Source of the DNA: Poriferisodalis sp965208555
GTDB lineage: Bacteria > Actinomycetota > Acidimicrobiia > Acidimicrobiales > Poriferisodalaceae
Assembly: GCF_965208555.1 (NCBI RefSeq)
Contig: NZ_OZ242342.1
Location: forward strand, 496,001 to 560,000
DNA: 64,000 nt
Direction: 5' to 3'
The notes beneath the pieces were generated by a model. It made no database searches, was not told where the DNA came from, and worked only from the letters and a program-made list of their open reading frames with translations. Position numbers and translations under genes: made by a program. Positions 1 to 8,167 of this stretch are shown in pieces. The stretch's first letter is position 1. Every line of letters begins with the position of its first letter.

Positions 1-29
1 CTCGGTGACGCTGCAGTCGCCTCGGATGC

Positions 30-605
30 TCAGGGCGTCAGCAGGCCGTCGACGATCTGCTGCGCTATGTCCCGCATCTTCGCACGGTTGGCCATTGCCG
101 TACTGCGGATGAACTCGAAGGCGTCCTGCTCGGAGAGCTGAAAATCGTCCATGAGCAGGCCCTTCGCACGCTCCACGGCCTTGCGCGTCTCCAGCTTCTC
201 TTCGAGGCTCTCGACCGTGTCCTCGAGCTCTCTCATCTCCGTGAAGCGGCCCCACGCGACCTCGATGGCCGAGACCAGCTCTTCGCGCTGGAACGGTTTC
301 ACCAGGTACGAGAGCACGCCCGCATCGCGGGCCTCCGCTATGAGATGGCGCTTGCTGAACGCAGTGAGTATGAGCACGGCAGACGTACGGTCTCCGGCAA
401 CCTCGCGTGCCGCATCGAGGCCGTCGCGGCCAGGCATCTGGATGTCGAAGATGCACACCTCGGGCTGGTGCTGGCGTGCCAGCTCCACCGCTTCGTCGCC
501 GCGGCCCGTTTCCGCCACGACGACGTAGCCCTCGTCTTCGAGCATCTCGCGCAGATCGAGCCGGATGATGGCCTCGTCCTCTGCGATCACGACTCGCTTG
601 GACAC
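30..605 (-). CDS. ANTAR-domain response regulator (PdtaR-like)
   Basis: A 191-residue two-component response regulator. The N-terminal receiver domain (residues 1-120) has the acidic pocket EDE near residue 10, the phospho-acceptor Asp at 54 (CIFDIQMPG), the switch Thr near 81 and the conserved Lys at 103 (LVKPF). A short coiled-coil linker leads to a C-terminal ANTAR domain (about 130-188) with the AKGLLM helix. ANTAR domains bind paired RNA hairpins and cause transcription antitermination; Rv1626/PdtaR of mycobacteria has the same layout. The GTG start is preceded by GAGGAG seven nucleotides upstream. No partner kinase is next to it. Family assignment is firm; its RNA targets are unknown. 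Confidence 0.93.
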   Translation of the reverse strand: MSKRVVIAEDEAIIRLDLREMLEDEGYVVVAETGRGDEAVELARQHQPEVCIFDIQMPGRDGLDAAREVAGDRTSAVLILTAFSKRHLIAEARDAGVLSYLVKPFQREELVSAIEVAWGRFTEMRELEDTVESLEEKLETRKAVERAKGLLMDDFQLSEQDAFEFIRSTAMANRAKMRDIAQQIVDGLLTP

Positions 606-662
606 TCGCGCTCTCCTCGCGGCTGGGTCGAAGGGGTCGGCACTACCGGCCCGGCGGCTGCG

Positions 663-682
663 GACCGGTCAGCCTACCGGTC
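663..682. terminator. Candidate hairpin downstream of tRNA-Leu
   Basis: An inverted repeat GACCGG / CCGGTC with an 8-nt loop lies between the tRNA-Leu 3' end and the start of the ANTAR regulator gene. It could end the tRNA transcript or separate it from the regulator. No U-tract follows on either strand, so the assignment is weak. Confidence 0.3.
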
Positions 683-723
683 GAGCTATGAGCCATCTGC
701 GGAATTCTGTGTCTCGTCTTCAG

Positions 724-806
724 TGCCCGGGGCGGGATTCGAACCCGCACGCCCGCAAGGGCAGAGGATTTTGAGTCCCCCGTGTCTGCCATTTCACCAC
801 CCGGGC
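724..806 (-). tRNA. tRNA-Leu (CAA anticodon)
   Basis: On the minus strand the sequence folds as a class II tRNA. The 7-bp acceptor stem is GCCCGGG/CCCGGGC with discriminator A. The anticodon loop reads CTCAAAA, giving anticodon CAA. A long variable arm (TGCCCTTGCGGGCGT region) is typical of tRNA-Leu, and the T-arm is GCGGG-TTCGAAT-CCCGC. CCA is not encoded, so it must be added after transcription. Confidence 0.95.
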
Positions 807-1043
807 AATGGGGCGCCTCAGCGTATCCAGCGGCGACGCGCCGGTCCGAGCCCTCCCGCTGAAACACCAGTCATTGCCCGCTCTTGTTCGCTGCGCTCAC
901 GGGCCGCTCGGGCCCCGGCTTCGCCTCAGGGCAGAACTGTCACCCTCGCCGTTCCCCGATCCACCTACCATTTGTCCCGCGTTCACTGCGTCGCCACCCG
1001 GGAGCAACCCGTTGTTCGGCACCGGCGCTGTGTAGGAGGCCGA
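807..1043. other. Intergenic region upstream of fabD
   Basis: About 240 bases between the tRNA-Leu 5' end and fabD. A ribosome-binding site (TAGGAGG) sits at its right end just before the fabD GTG. The region must also hold the tRNA-Leu promoter on the minus strand and the fab operon promoter on the plus strand. I could not fix either -35/-10 pair. Open frames here have no recognisable protein content. Confidence 0.6.
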
Positions 1044-2228
1044 GTGCTCGCATTCACATTCCCGGGTCAGGGCTCGCAGCAGCCCGGCATGGGCGAAGCC
1101 TGGACCGCCCATGAATCGTGGGAGCTGGTGACCGAGGCATCCGACGCCTGCGGGCGTGACGTCGCAGCGCTGCTGCTGGAGGCCGACGCCGATGAGCTGC
1201 GCCACACACGCAACTCGCAGCTGTCAACGTTCGTGCTGTCGATGGTCGTCCTCGACGCGGTCGAGCGCACCGGCGCCACGTTCTCGTGTGCAGCCGGCCA
1301 CTCGCTGGGCGAGTACAGCGCCCTGACTGCCACCGGTGCGCTGGCGTACGACGACGCCGTCCGCCTGGTCGCTGAGCGCGGCGAGGCGATGCAGGTGGCC
1401 GCCGACGAGCGGGAAGGGACCATGGCTGCGGTGCTGGGTCTCGATGACAACCTCGTGGCTGAGGCGTGCGATGCCACGCCCGGCGATGTCTGGGTCGCGA
1501 ACTACAACGCCCCGGGCCAGGTCGTCATCGCAGGCGCACCGGACGCCGTTGCCGTCGCCGGCGACGAAGCCAAGGCGGCTGGGGCGAAACGGCTGATGCA
1601 ACTGCCCGTGGGCGGCGCATTCCACACGCCGTTCATGCAGCCCGCCAGGGATCGACTGCGCAAGGCGCTGGCCGAGGTCGAGATTCGGGCGCCGAGCGTG
1701 CCGGTGGTCGCCAATGTCGACGCACGGCCGCGTTCGGATGCTGACGAATGGCGCACGCTGCTCGCACAGCAGCTCACCAGCCCGGTGCTGTGGCGCGCCA
1801 GCCTCCATGCGCTCGCCGACGCCGGCGTCACCACCTTCGTAGAGCTCGGCCCGGGCAAGGTGCTGACCGGCATGACCAAGCGGACGCATCGGGATGCGAC
1901 ATCGATGGCGGTCGCCACGCCGGCTGACATCGACGCGCTGATGGAAGCGCTCGCAACGGATGCGCCTTCGGCACCGACCGTGCTGGGCGGCGAGAACCTG
2001 TATGTCACCGAGCGCCTCATCGTCAGCCCATGCGCTGGCATCTTCACGCTCAGCCCGCACATCGGCGACGGCCAGCAAGTCAAGGTGGGCGATGTCATCG
2101 GCCATGTGGCCGGAGAGGAAGTGCGCTCCGCATTCGCGGGTACTGTCATGGGGATTATGGCCGTCGAAGGCGAACGGGTCACGGCCCGGCAGCCTGTCGC
2201 GTGGCTGCGAACAGCCGCAGGTACCTGA
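1044..2228 (+). CDS. fabD: Malonyl-CoA:ACP transacylase with C-terminal biotinyl/lipoyl-like domain
   Basis: A 394-residue FabD, which moves malonyl groups from CoA to acyl carrier protein for fatty-acid synthesis. It starts with the family signature FTFPGQGSQQPGM, has the nucleophile elbow GHSLGEYS (Ser about 87) and the catalytic His in GGAFHTPF (about 194). FabD normally ends near residue 310. Here residues 322-390 form an extra domain resembling the biotinyl/lipoyl 'hammerhead' fold: two half repeats, each with a G-x-x-V-x-x-G/R-type turn, joined by GHVAGEEVRSAFAG. The modifiable Lys expected at the central turn is missing. The GTG start is preceded by TAGGAGG. First gene of fabD-H-G-acpP-F. 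Confidence 0.93.
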   Translation: MLAFTFPGQGSQQPGMGEAWTAHESWELVTEASDACGRDVAALLLEADADELRHTRNSQLSTFVLSMVVLDAVERTGATFSCAAGHSLGEYSALTATGALAYDDAVRLVAERGEAMQVAADEREGTMAAVLGLDDNLVAEACDATPGDVWVANYNAPGQVVIAGAPDAVAVAGDEAKAAGAKRLMQLPVGGAFHTPFMQPARDRLRKALAEVEIRAPSVPVVANVDARPRSDADEWRTLLAQQLTSPVLWRASLHALADAGVTTFVELGPGKVLTGMTKRTHRDATSMAVATPADIDALMEALATDAPSAPTVLGGENLYVTERLIVSPCAGIFTLSPHIGDGQQVKVGDVIGHVAGEEVRSAFAGTVMGIMAVEGERVTARQPVAWLRTAAGT

Positions 2229-2242
2229 AGGGGAGGCCGCAG

Positions 2243-3208
2243 ATGACGCTCAGCGTGGGAAACGCATCAAGCGCGCGCATTGTCGGCATCGGGACGGCGC
2301 TCGGAGAGCGCGTCGTGACCAACGAAGATCTCTCCGAGATGGTCGACACGTCCGACGAGTGGATCATCGAGCGCACCGGCATCAAGCAGCGGAACATCGG
2401 CGGCACCACCGCCGGCTTGGCCGCACGCGCCGGAACAGCGGCGATGGAGGTCGCCGGCGTCGATCCGTCGAGCATCGACATGCTCATCCTGGCCACGACC
2501 ACGCCGGATCGCTGCGTTCCGGCGTCGTCGTCGCGTGTGCAGGAGGCGCTGGGCCTCGATTGCGGCGCCATGGACGTGAACGCCGCCTGCTCGGGATTCG
2601 TCTACTCGCTGGTGGCCGGCCACGGCATGATCGCCATGGGCCACGAGCGAGTCTTGGTCATCGGTGCCGAAGTGCTCTCCCGGATCACCGACTGGAATGA
2701 CCGGGCCACCTGCATCCTGTTCGCCGACGGCTCGGGCGCCGCGGTGCTCGAGCGAAGCGAGCAAGGCTCGGACCTGCTCGGCTGGCACGTCGCGAGCGAC
2801 GGCTCCATGGAGGAGCAGCTGTACTGCGAGCACGACGGCTACATCCAGATGGCCGGTCAGGCAGTGTTCAAGAAGGCCGTGCTGGTGATGGAGGAATCGG
2901 CGCGCCAGTCGATGAAACAGGCAGGCCTGACGGCCGACGACATCGACGTGGTGGTGCCCCATCAGGCCAATGTCCGCATCGTCGAGACTGCTTGCAAGCG
3001 GCTGCGCATCCCCTATGAGAAGGCGGCCATGGTGATCGAGCGCACCGGCAACACCTCATCGGCCTCGATCCCGCTCGCACTCGACGACGCTGTGCGCAGC
3101 GGCCGGATCAACGAGGGCGACAACGTGCTGCTCGTCGGTTTCGGCGCCGGCATGACCTCGGCGTCGGCACTGCTGCGCTGGTCGGGCGCTCCCGCCCGGG
3201 CTTTCTGA
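2243..3208 (+). CDS. fabH: 3-oxoacyl-ACP synthase III
   Basis: A 321-residue ketoacyl-ACP synthase III that condenses a starter acyl-CoA with malonyl-ACP to begin fatty-acid chains. The Cys-His-Asn catalytic triad is visible: Cys about 116 in NAACSGF, His in VPHQANVR, and Asn in GNTSSASIP. Length is normal for FabH. The ATG lies 14 nt after the fabD stop and follows GGGAGG, which supports this start and operon expression with fabD. Starter preference (straight or branched) cannot be read from the sequence by eye. Confidence 0.94.
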   Translation: MTLSVGNASSARIVGIGTALGERVVTNEDLSEMVDTSDEWIIERTGIKQRNIGGTTAGLAARAGTAAMEVAGVDPSSIDMLILATTTPDRCVPASSSRVQEALGLDCGAMDVNAACSGFVYSLVAGHGMIAMGHERVLVIGAEVLSRITDWNDRATCILFADGSGAAVLERSEQGSDLLGWHVASDGSMEEQLYCEHDGYIQMAGQAVFKKAVLVMEESARQSMKQAGLTADDIDVVVPHQANVRIVETACKRLRIPYEKAAMVIERTGNTSSASIPLALDDAVRSGRINEGDNVLLVGFGAGMTSASALLRWSGAPARAF

Positions 3209-3276
3209 GCGCCGGATCCCGAGCCAGAGCCTCTTTGAGCGCGAATCGACTGTCAGCGTCACGTGCACGGCCCACG

Positions 3277-4002
3277 ATGAATCAGCCCCTAGCAACACCA
3301 CGAACCGTCCTCGTCACGGGCGGCAGCCGCGGCATCGGTCTGGCCACTGCCCAGCTGTTCGCCGACGCGGGCCACCGGGTAGCGGTCACCAGTCGCACTG
3401 AGGCTCCCGACGACAGCCGCCTGCTGTGGGTGGCGTGCGACCAGGCCGACAGCGATGCGGTCGACGGCGCCTACGCATCCATCGAAGCAGAACTGGGCTC
3501 GGTGGAGATCCTGGTGGCGAATGCCGGCATCACCCGCGACCAGCTCGTGCTGCGCATGGCCGATGACGATTTCGCAGCCGTCGTCGACACGAACTTGACC
3601 GGCGCGTACAGGATGGCCAAGCGGGCGGCGCGGCCGATGCTGCGCGCACGCTGGGGGCGGCTGATCTTCGTGTCCTCGGTGGTCGGATTGCTGGGCTCGG
3701 CCGGACAGGTCAACTACGCCGCATCCAAGGCAGGTCTGGTGGGCATGGCCCGATCACTTGCTCGGGAACTCGGTTCGCGCAGCATCACGTCGAATGTCGT
3801 GGCGCCCGGCCCGGTCGCGACCGAGATGTTCGGTGCATTGAACGACGAGCAACAATCCGCCATCACCGACGCAGTGCCGCTGGGCCGGGTGGCTGAACCG
3901 TCCGAGATTGCCGCTGCAGTGGCGTTTCTCGCATCCGACGAGGGCGCGTACATCACCGGCGCCGTGCTGCCCGTCGACGGCGGCCTGGGAATGGGCCATT
4001 GA
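3277..4002 (+). CDS. fabG: 3-oxoacyl-ACP reductase
   Basis: A 241-residue short-chain dehydrogenase that reduces beta-ketoacyl-ACP with NADPH. The cofactor loop GGSRGIG sits near residue 15, NAG follows in the middle, and the active-site pair is in VNYAASKAG. The C-terminal YITGAVLPVDGG is typical of FabG. Its place between fabH and acpP supports the fatty-acid role over the many other SDR functions. I chose the ATG giving MNQPLATPR, immediately before the Rossmann fold; an in-frame ATG 14 codons upstream is possible. No strong ribosome-binding site is visible. Confidence 0.9.
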   Translation: MNQPLATPRTVLVTGGSRGIGLATAQLFADAGHRVAVTSRTEAPDDSRLLWVACDQADSDAVDGAYASIEAELGSVEILVANAGITRDQLVLRMADDDFAAVVDTNLTGAYRMAKRAARPMLRARWGRLIFVSSVVGLLGSAGQVNYAASKAGLVGMARSLARELGSRSITSNVVAPGPVATEMFGALNDEQQSAITDAVPLGRVAEPSEIAAAVAFLASDEGAYITGAVLPVDGGLGMGH

Positions 4003-4124
4003 GTGCCGCACAAAATGGTGCAGGGCGAATCGGTGCAGGGCCGTAGCGCTGCGGCACCTACACTTCGCGTTCGCACGGCCGTCGGGGACTCGTGCGGAGA
4101 CCGCCCACACATGAGGGGATCAGC

Positions 4125-4358
4125 ATGAGTGACACGTTGGATCGATTCCGTGACTGTGCCGTCGAGGTGCTGGCCGTGGATCCCGAGCAGGTCACGCCCG
4201 AGGCGAGCTTCGCCGATGACCTCGACGCCGACAGCCTGGACCTCGTCGAGCTGGTGATGGCTCTGGAAGAGGAGTTCGACATCAGCGTGGACGAGGAAGA
4301 ACTGGAAGACGTCACCACCGTCGCCCACGCGATCCAGCTGGTCGAATCGAAACTGTGA
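4125..4358 (+). CDS. acpP: Acyl carrier protein
   Basis: A 77-residue acidic carrier protein that holds growing acyl chains on a 4'-phosphopantetheine arm. The attachment Ser is at about 37 in DADSLDLVEL, the classic DSL motif. Helices I-IV are recognisable from the length and acidic surface. The ATG giving MSDTLDRF follows GAGGGG at 4113-4118. It lies between fabG and fabF, the usual order. Confidence 0.96.
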   Translation: MSDTLDRFRDCAVEVLAVDPEQVTPEASFADDLDADSLDLVELVMALEEEFDISVDEEELEDVTTVAHAIQLVESKL

Positions 4359-4398
4359 GCACTGTCCTGCTGGGTCATGGACAGCGAGCGTCACGCCA

Positions 4399-5574
4399 AT
4401 GACTGACGGGCGTCGGGTAGCTGTCGTCGGCCTCGGCGTCGTCTCGTGCGCCGGAACCGGCGTGGACGACTTCTGGCAGGGGTTGAACTCCGAGCCGCCG
4501 GAGGGCGAACGCCGCGTCAACGATTTCGATCCGGCGCCGTTCTACGACAATCCCAAGGAAGCTCGACGGGCCGATCGATCAACTCAGCTCGGCATGGCAT
4601 CGGCCGCTGAAGCGATGGCCGACGCAGGCGAGCTCGCGTCAGATCCGGATCGCTGCGGCGTGATCTACGGCACAGGTGTCGGCGGCTTGCAGACATTCGA
4701 AGACCAAGTGCTCGTGCTCGATCGCAAGGGCGCGCGCCGGGTGTCGCCGTTCATGGTCCCGATGATGATGCCCAACGCCCCCGGAGCCGCCATCTCGATG
4801 CGGTATGGGCTGGCCGGGCCCTGCGAGGTGCTCACCACCGCATGCGCAGCCGGGACGCACTCAATCGGGTATGCGGCGCGGTTGATCCGCCTCGGCGTCG
4901 CTGACGTGATTATTGCCGGCGGATGCGAATCAGTGATGACGCCGGTAGGCACCGCTGGTTTCGTCAACATGACCGCGCTGTCGACCAGCGGCATCTCGAT
5001 GCCGTTCGACAAGAACCGCGACGGCTTCATGATGACGGAGGGCGCTGCCACCCTGGTGCTCGAAGCATGGGACTCGGCGGTCGCGCGAGGTGCGACGATC
5101 TGGGGCGAAGTGCTCGGCACCGCCTCAAATGCCGATGCCCACCACATCACGGCACCTGCGCCCGGCGGCGCCGGAGCGCTGCGCTGCATGCAGCTCGCGA
5201 TCGATGACGCTGGCCTCACGCCCGACGACATCGTCCACGTGAATGCCCATGGCACGTCGACCCCGCTGAACGACGCCGCCGAAGCCGAAGCGCTCAACAA
5301 GCTGTTCGGCCCCAACGGTCCGCTCGTGACCTCCACGAAGGGCGTCACCGGGCACGCACTCGGCGCAGCAGGGGCGCTGGAGGCAATTGCCGTGCTGCTG
5401 TCGATGCGCCACCGCAAGATCCCGGCGACGGCCGGCTGGACGACTCCCGATCCCGAGCTCGCGGAGTTCCGCTTGGTGACCGGTCAGGCGGCCGACTGGG
5501 AGCCGGGTCCCTCGATCAGCAACTCGTTCGGCTTCGGCGGCCACAACGGCTGCATCGTGCTCGGCCCCGCGTGA
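4399..5574 (+). CDS. fabF: 3-oxoacyl-ACP synthase II
   Basis: A 391-residue elongating ketosynthase. Catalytic Cys about 149 (TTACAAGTHSIG), first His in NAHGTSTPLND and second His in TGHALGAAGALE form the KAS I/II Cys-His-His set. The C-terminal NSFGFGGHNG is the phenylalanine-gated glycine-rich end of FabF/KasA proteins. It lies 40 nt after acpP and closes the operon. The next gene faces it on the other strand only 14 nt away. Confidence 0.95.
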   Translation: MTDGRRVAVVGLGVVSCAGTGVDDFWQGLNSEPPEGERRVNDFDPAPFYDNPKEARRADRSTQLGMASAAEAMADAGELASDPDRCGVIYGTGVGGLQTFEDQVLVLDRKGARRVSPFMVPMMMPNAPGAAISMRYGLAGPCEVLTTACAAGTHSIGYAARLIRLGVADVIIAGGCESVMTPVGTAGFVNMTALSTSGISMPFDKNRDGFMMTEGAATLVLEAWDSAVARGATIWGEVLGTASNADAHHITAPAPGGAGALRCMQLAIDDAGLTPDDIVHVNAHGTSTPLNDAAEAEALNKLFGPNGPLVTSTKGVTGHALGAAGALEAIAVLLSMRHRKIPATAGWTTPDPELAEFRLVTGQAADWEPGPSISNSFGFGGHNGCIVLGPA

Positions 5575-5588
5575 GGCCGTGAATAGCC

Positions 5589-6755
5589 CTAGAGGCTGTC
5601 GTAGGTGGCGGTCTCGATGGCTTCGTACAGCCCGTAGGAACGCGGATCTGCGAACGGCACCTGCTGGCTGATGTAGCAGCCGGCTACCTGATTCTGCAGG
5701 TCGATCCAGAAGTACGAGTTGGCCAGCCCGGCCCACATGAGGCCCCCGGCAGGGCGCCCGGTCGGGGCCTGCTCCTCGTTGATCTGGAACGTCAGGCCCC
5801 ACGACTTCTCGACACCGGGGAAGAACTCGGCATCGAATGAGTACGGCGGGATGGCCGTCGGCAGCATGGTGACTCGCAGATCGCCCATGGCATTGCTGAC
5901 CATCTGCTCATGCGTGCCCGGCGACACCACCTGGTTGCCGTCGAGGCTGCCGCCGTTCAGCATCATGGCTAGGAAGCGGCAGTAGTCGTCGACGGTGGAG
6001 TACAGGCCGCCGCCGCCCATCTCGAACTCTGGCTCCTGCGGTATCTCGAACGGCATCTCCACCAGCGAGCCGTCCTCCATCCGCGCTTGCATGGCCGAGA
6101 TGCGAGAGCGCATGTCGTCGTTGATCTTGAACGCCGTGTCGGTCATGCCCAGCGGTCCGAAGATGTTCTCGGCCATGTACTCGCCGAGCGACATGCCTGA
6201 CGCCGCCTCCACCATCTGGCCTGCGTGATCGATGCCAGTCCCGTAGAACCAGCGATCGCCCGGGTCGAACAGCAGCGGGATGGTCAGCGTCTGCTTCTGG
6301 CACTCGATGACACCCGGCGTCCCGGTGGCCTCTTCGTACTGGCCGAGCTCGGGGCTCCAGATGTCGTATCCCATGCCGGCGGTATGGGTCAGCAGGTGAC
6401 GCAGCGTGATGTCGCCGTTGCGGGCACGGGTGACCGGGTTGCCGTCGCTGTCAAACCCGGTCAGCACCTCGAGTTCGCCGAGCAGCGGCACCACCTCTGC
6501 GGCCGGACCGTCAAGTGAGAGCTTGCCCTGCTCGACGAGCTGCATCGCCGCTGTGCCCGTGATGGCCTTGGTCATCGAGGCAATCCAGCACACGGTGTCA
6601 TTCGACATGGCGACGTCGCTGTCGGCGCCGCGGGTGCCGGCCGCCGCCGAGCAGATCTCTCCGTCGGCACTGATGACCTTGGCCACCGCGCCCACGACAT
6701 CACCGTCGGCGACTCCCCGGTCGAGAATCCCTTGAACTGTGTCTCCGAGTGACAT
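5589..6755 (-). CDS. Serine hydrolase of the class C beta-lactamase/esterase fold
   Basis: A 388-residue protein of the beta-lactamase/EstB-like family. The active-site motif S-x-x-K is at 60-63 (IASMTKAITG) and a Tyr in FYGTG near residue 170 occupies the Y-x-N position. GDITLRHLLTHTAGMGYD is the family's conserved block between them. No signal peptide is visible, which favours an intracellular esterase over a beta-lactamase. The ATG is preceded by AGGAGG. Substrate unknown. It converges with fabF and is divergent from the CapA-like gene. Confidence 0.85.
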   Translation of the reverse strand: MSLGDTVQGILDRGVADGDVVGAVAKVISADGEICSAAAGTRGADSDVAMSNDTVCWIASMTKAITGTAAMQLVEQGKLSLDGPAAEVVPLLGELEVLTGFDSDGNPVTRARNGDITLRHLLTHTAGMGYDIWSPELGQYEEATGTPGVIECQKQTLTIPLLFDPGDRWFYGTGIDHAGQMVEAASGMSLGEYMAENIFGPLGMTDTAFKINDDMRSRISAMQARMEDGSLVEMPFEIPQEPEFEMGGGGLYSTVDDYCRFLAMMLNGGSLDGNQVVSPGTHEQMVSNAMGDLRVTMLPTAIPPYSFDAEFFPGVEKSWGLTFQINEEQAPTGRPAGGLMWAGLANSYFWIDLQNQVAGCYISQQVPFADPRSYGLYEAIETATYDSL

Positions 6756-6921
6756 CTGAGGCCTCCTGATGGGCTGGACGGAGCGCTGCGCAGGGCGTGC
6801 ACCGGCCCCGCGAGCGCGACGCTAGTTCGGAGTCGCGACGCCACTGACACCGACCATCCACTGGTGCGAGAGGTCGCGGCGCGCAGCCGATGAGCAAGGG
6901 ACGCCCGCCTCGCGTCCGCCG

Positions 6922-6927
6922 TACCCT
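6922..6927 (+). promoter_or_regulatory. -10 box (TACCCT) of leaderless capA-like mRNA
   Basis: TACCCT is followed after 7 nt by the ATG at 6935. This spacing would put the transcription start at or next to the start codon, giving a leaderless mRNA. The ATG has no Shine-Dalgarno sequence and begins a complete lipoprotein signal peptide. The same arrangement recurs at several genes in this window. Confidence 0.5.
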
Positions 6928-6934
6928 CAATTCG

Positions 6935-8167
6935 ATGGTGGGGCGGCCACTCGTTGCATCGGGCATGGCGGGCCTCGCCATTCTGGCGGTGGCGTGCAGC
7001 ACCAGCCCTGTGCGGGTCGTGCCCCTTCCGCCCACGTCATCGGAAGCTCCGGCCGTCGCCCAGCCAGCAACTGGCGAAGCCAGGTCCAACGTAGCGGTGG
7101 ACGAGGTGACACCATCGGCTGCGCCGGTCACCTCGGCTGCGGCAACGAAGTCTGCGGCAGCCTCCACGACTGCCGTCATGCCGACGACGACACAGCCCGA
7201 CCTGACGTGGACGCTGTTGGCAGGCGGAGATGTGCTGATGGATCGCAGCGAAGCAGCCGGCATCGACCCGTTCGCCGGCATTGAGCCCCCTCTGGAATCA
7301 GCAGACGTTGCGGTCGTGAATGTGGAGATGGTCATCAGCGAGCGCGGTGAGCCCGCCGACAAGAAGTACGTATTCCGGGCGCCGCCGTCGGCGGCCGAGC
7401 GGATCGCTGCGGCTGGCGTGGATGTCGCCAACTTGGCCAACAACCACGCCATGGACTACGGCCCCGATGCACTCGTCGACACGGTCGACCTCCTCGAGAC
7501 CAACGGCGTGATAGCGCTCGGTGCGGGCGCGACCAGCGGCGATGCGTACGGGCATCGGGTGATCGAGGTGCGCCCCGGTGTGCGCGTTGCGTTCGTGGGC
7601 GCCTCGATGGTGGTGCCGCTCGCGTTTCCTGCTAGCCAAACACGTCCAGGGATCGCGTCGGCGTACCAGAGCGACCGGGTGCTCGCCAACGTTCGGGTGG
7701 CTGCGAGCGAGGCCGACGTGGTGATCGCCGTAGTCCATTGGGGCATCGAGCGCATGACGTGCCCAGAGGGCCGGCAGCGAGACTTCGCCTTCGAGCTGCT
7801 GCACAACGGCGCCGATGCGGTCATCGGCCACCACCCGCACGTGCTGCAGCCGGTGGTGTTCGACGACGGCAGGCTCGTGGCCTACTCGCTTGGCAACTTC
7901 GTGTGGCACTACCGGTCTGGCATCACTGGTGACACTGGCGTCCTGCAGATCGACTTCGACGGCGACGAGATTCTGGGCTGGTCGTTCCATCCCCACCTGC
8001 TCGACCTCAACGGCGCGCCGGTGCCCGCTTCTGAAGGCGCCAGGGTCGACCGGATCAACGACATCGTCGCGGGCGACTGTGCCCGGCACCAACCGCCCCC
8101 GACCACCGCTGCTCCTCAGCCGAGCACTTCGGCCGCGGCGAGATCGGCTATGCGGTCGGCGTCGTAG
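6935..8167 (+). CDS. CapA-family lipoprotein (PGA_cap metallophosphatase-like)
   Basis: A 410-residue exported lipoprotein. The signal peptide ends in a lipobox with Cys at 21 (LAILAVAC). A Ser/Thr/Ala/Pro-rich linker runs to about residue 85, followed by the CapA/PGA_cap domain: GGDVLMDR, NVEMVIS, NLANNHAMDYG and GHHPHVLQP are the metal-binding blocks of this calcineurin-like fold. CapA proteins take part in poly-gamma-glutamate capsule production, but many single-copy relatives like this one lack capBC neighbours and their role is unknown. The start was chosen because a TACCCT box lies 7 nt upstream; an ATG 15 codons earlier is possible. The 3' end overlaps the facing CoA-transferase gene by 52 bp. 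Confidence 0.87.
   Translation: MVGRPLVASGMAGLAILAVACSTSPVRVVPLPPTSSEAPAVAQPATGEARSNVAVDEVTPSAAPVTSAAATKSAAASTTAVMPTTTQPDLTWTLLAGGDVLMDRSEAAGIDPFAGIEPPLESADVAVVNVEMVISERGEPADKKYVFRAPPSAAERIAAAGVDVANLANNHAMDYGPDALVDTVDLLETNGVIALGAGATSGDAYGHRVIEVRPGVRVAFVGASMVVPLAFPASQTRPGIASAYQSDRVLANVRVAASEADVVIAVVHWGIERMTCPEGRQRDFAFELLHNGADAVIGHHPHVLQPVVFDDGRLVAYSLGNFVWHYRSGITGDTGVLQIDFDGDEILGWSFHPHLLDLNGAPVPASEGARVDRINDIVAGDCARHQPPPTTAAPQPSTSAAARSAMRSAS

Noticed and set aside
345..1043. N-terminal extension of the fabD frame back across the tRNA
   Set aside because: It would run through tRNA-Leu and the antisense of the regulator gene. The GTG at 1044 has TAGGAGG and starts exactly at the FabD signature.
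5589..6755. Antibiotic-resistance beta-lactamase
   Set aside because: Only the fold and S-x-x-K are shared. There is no signal peptide and the sequence looks like the esterase branch of the family.
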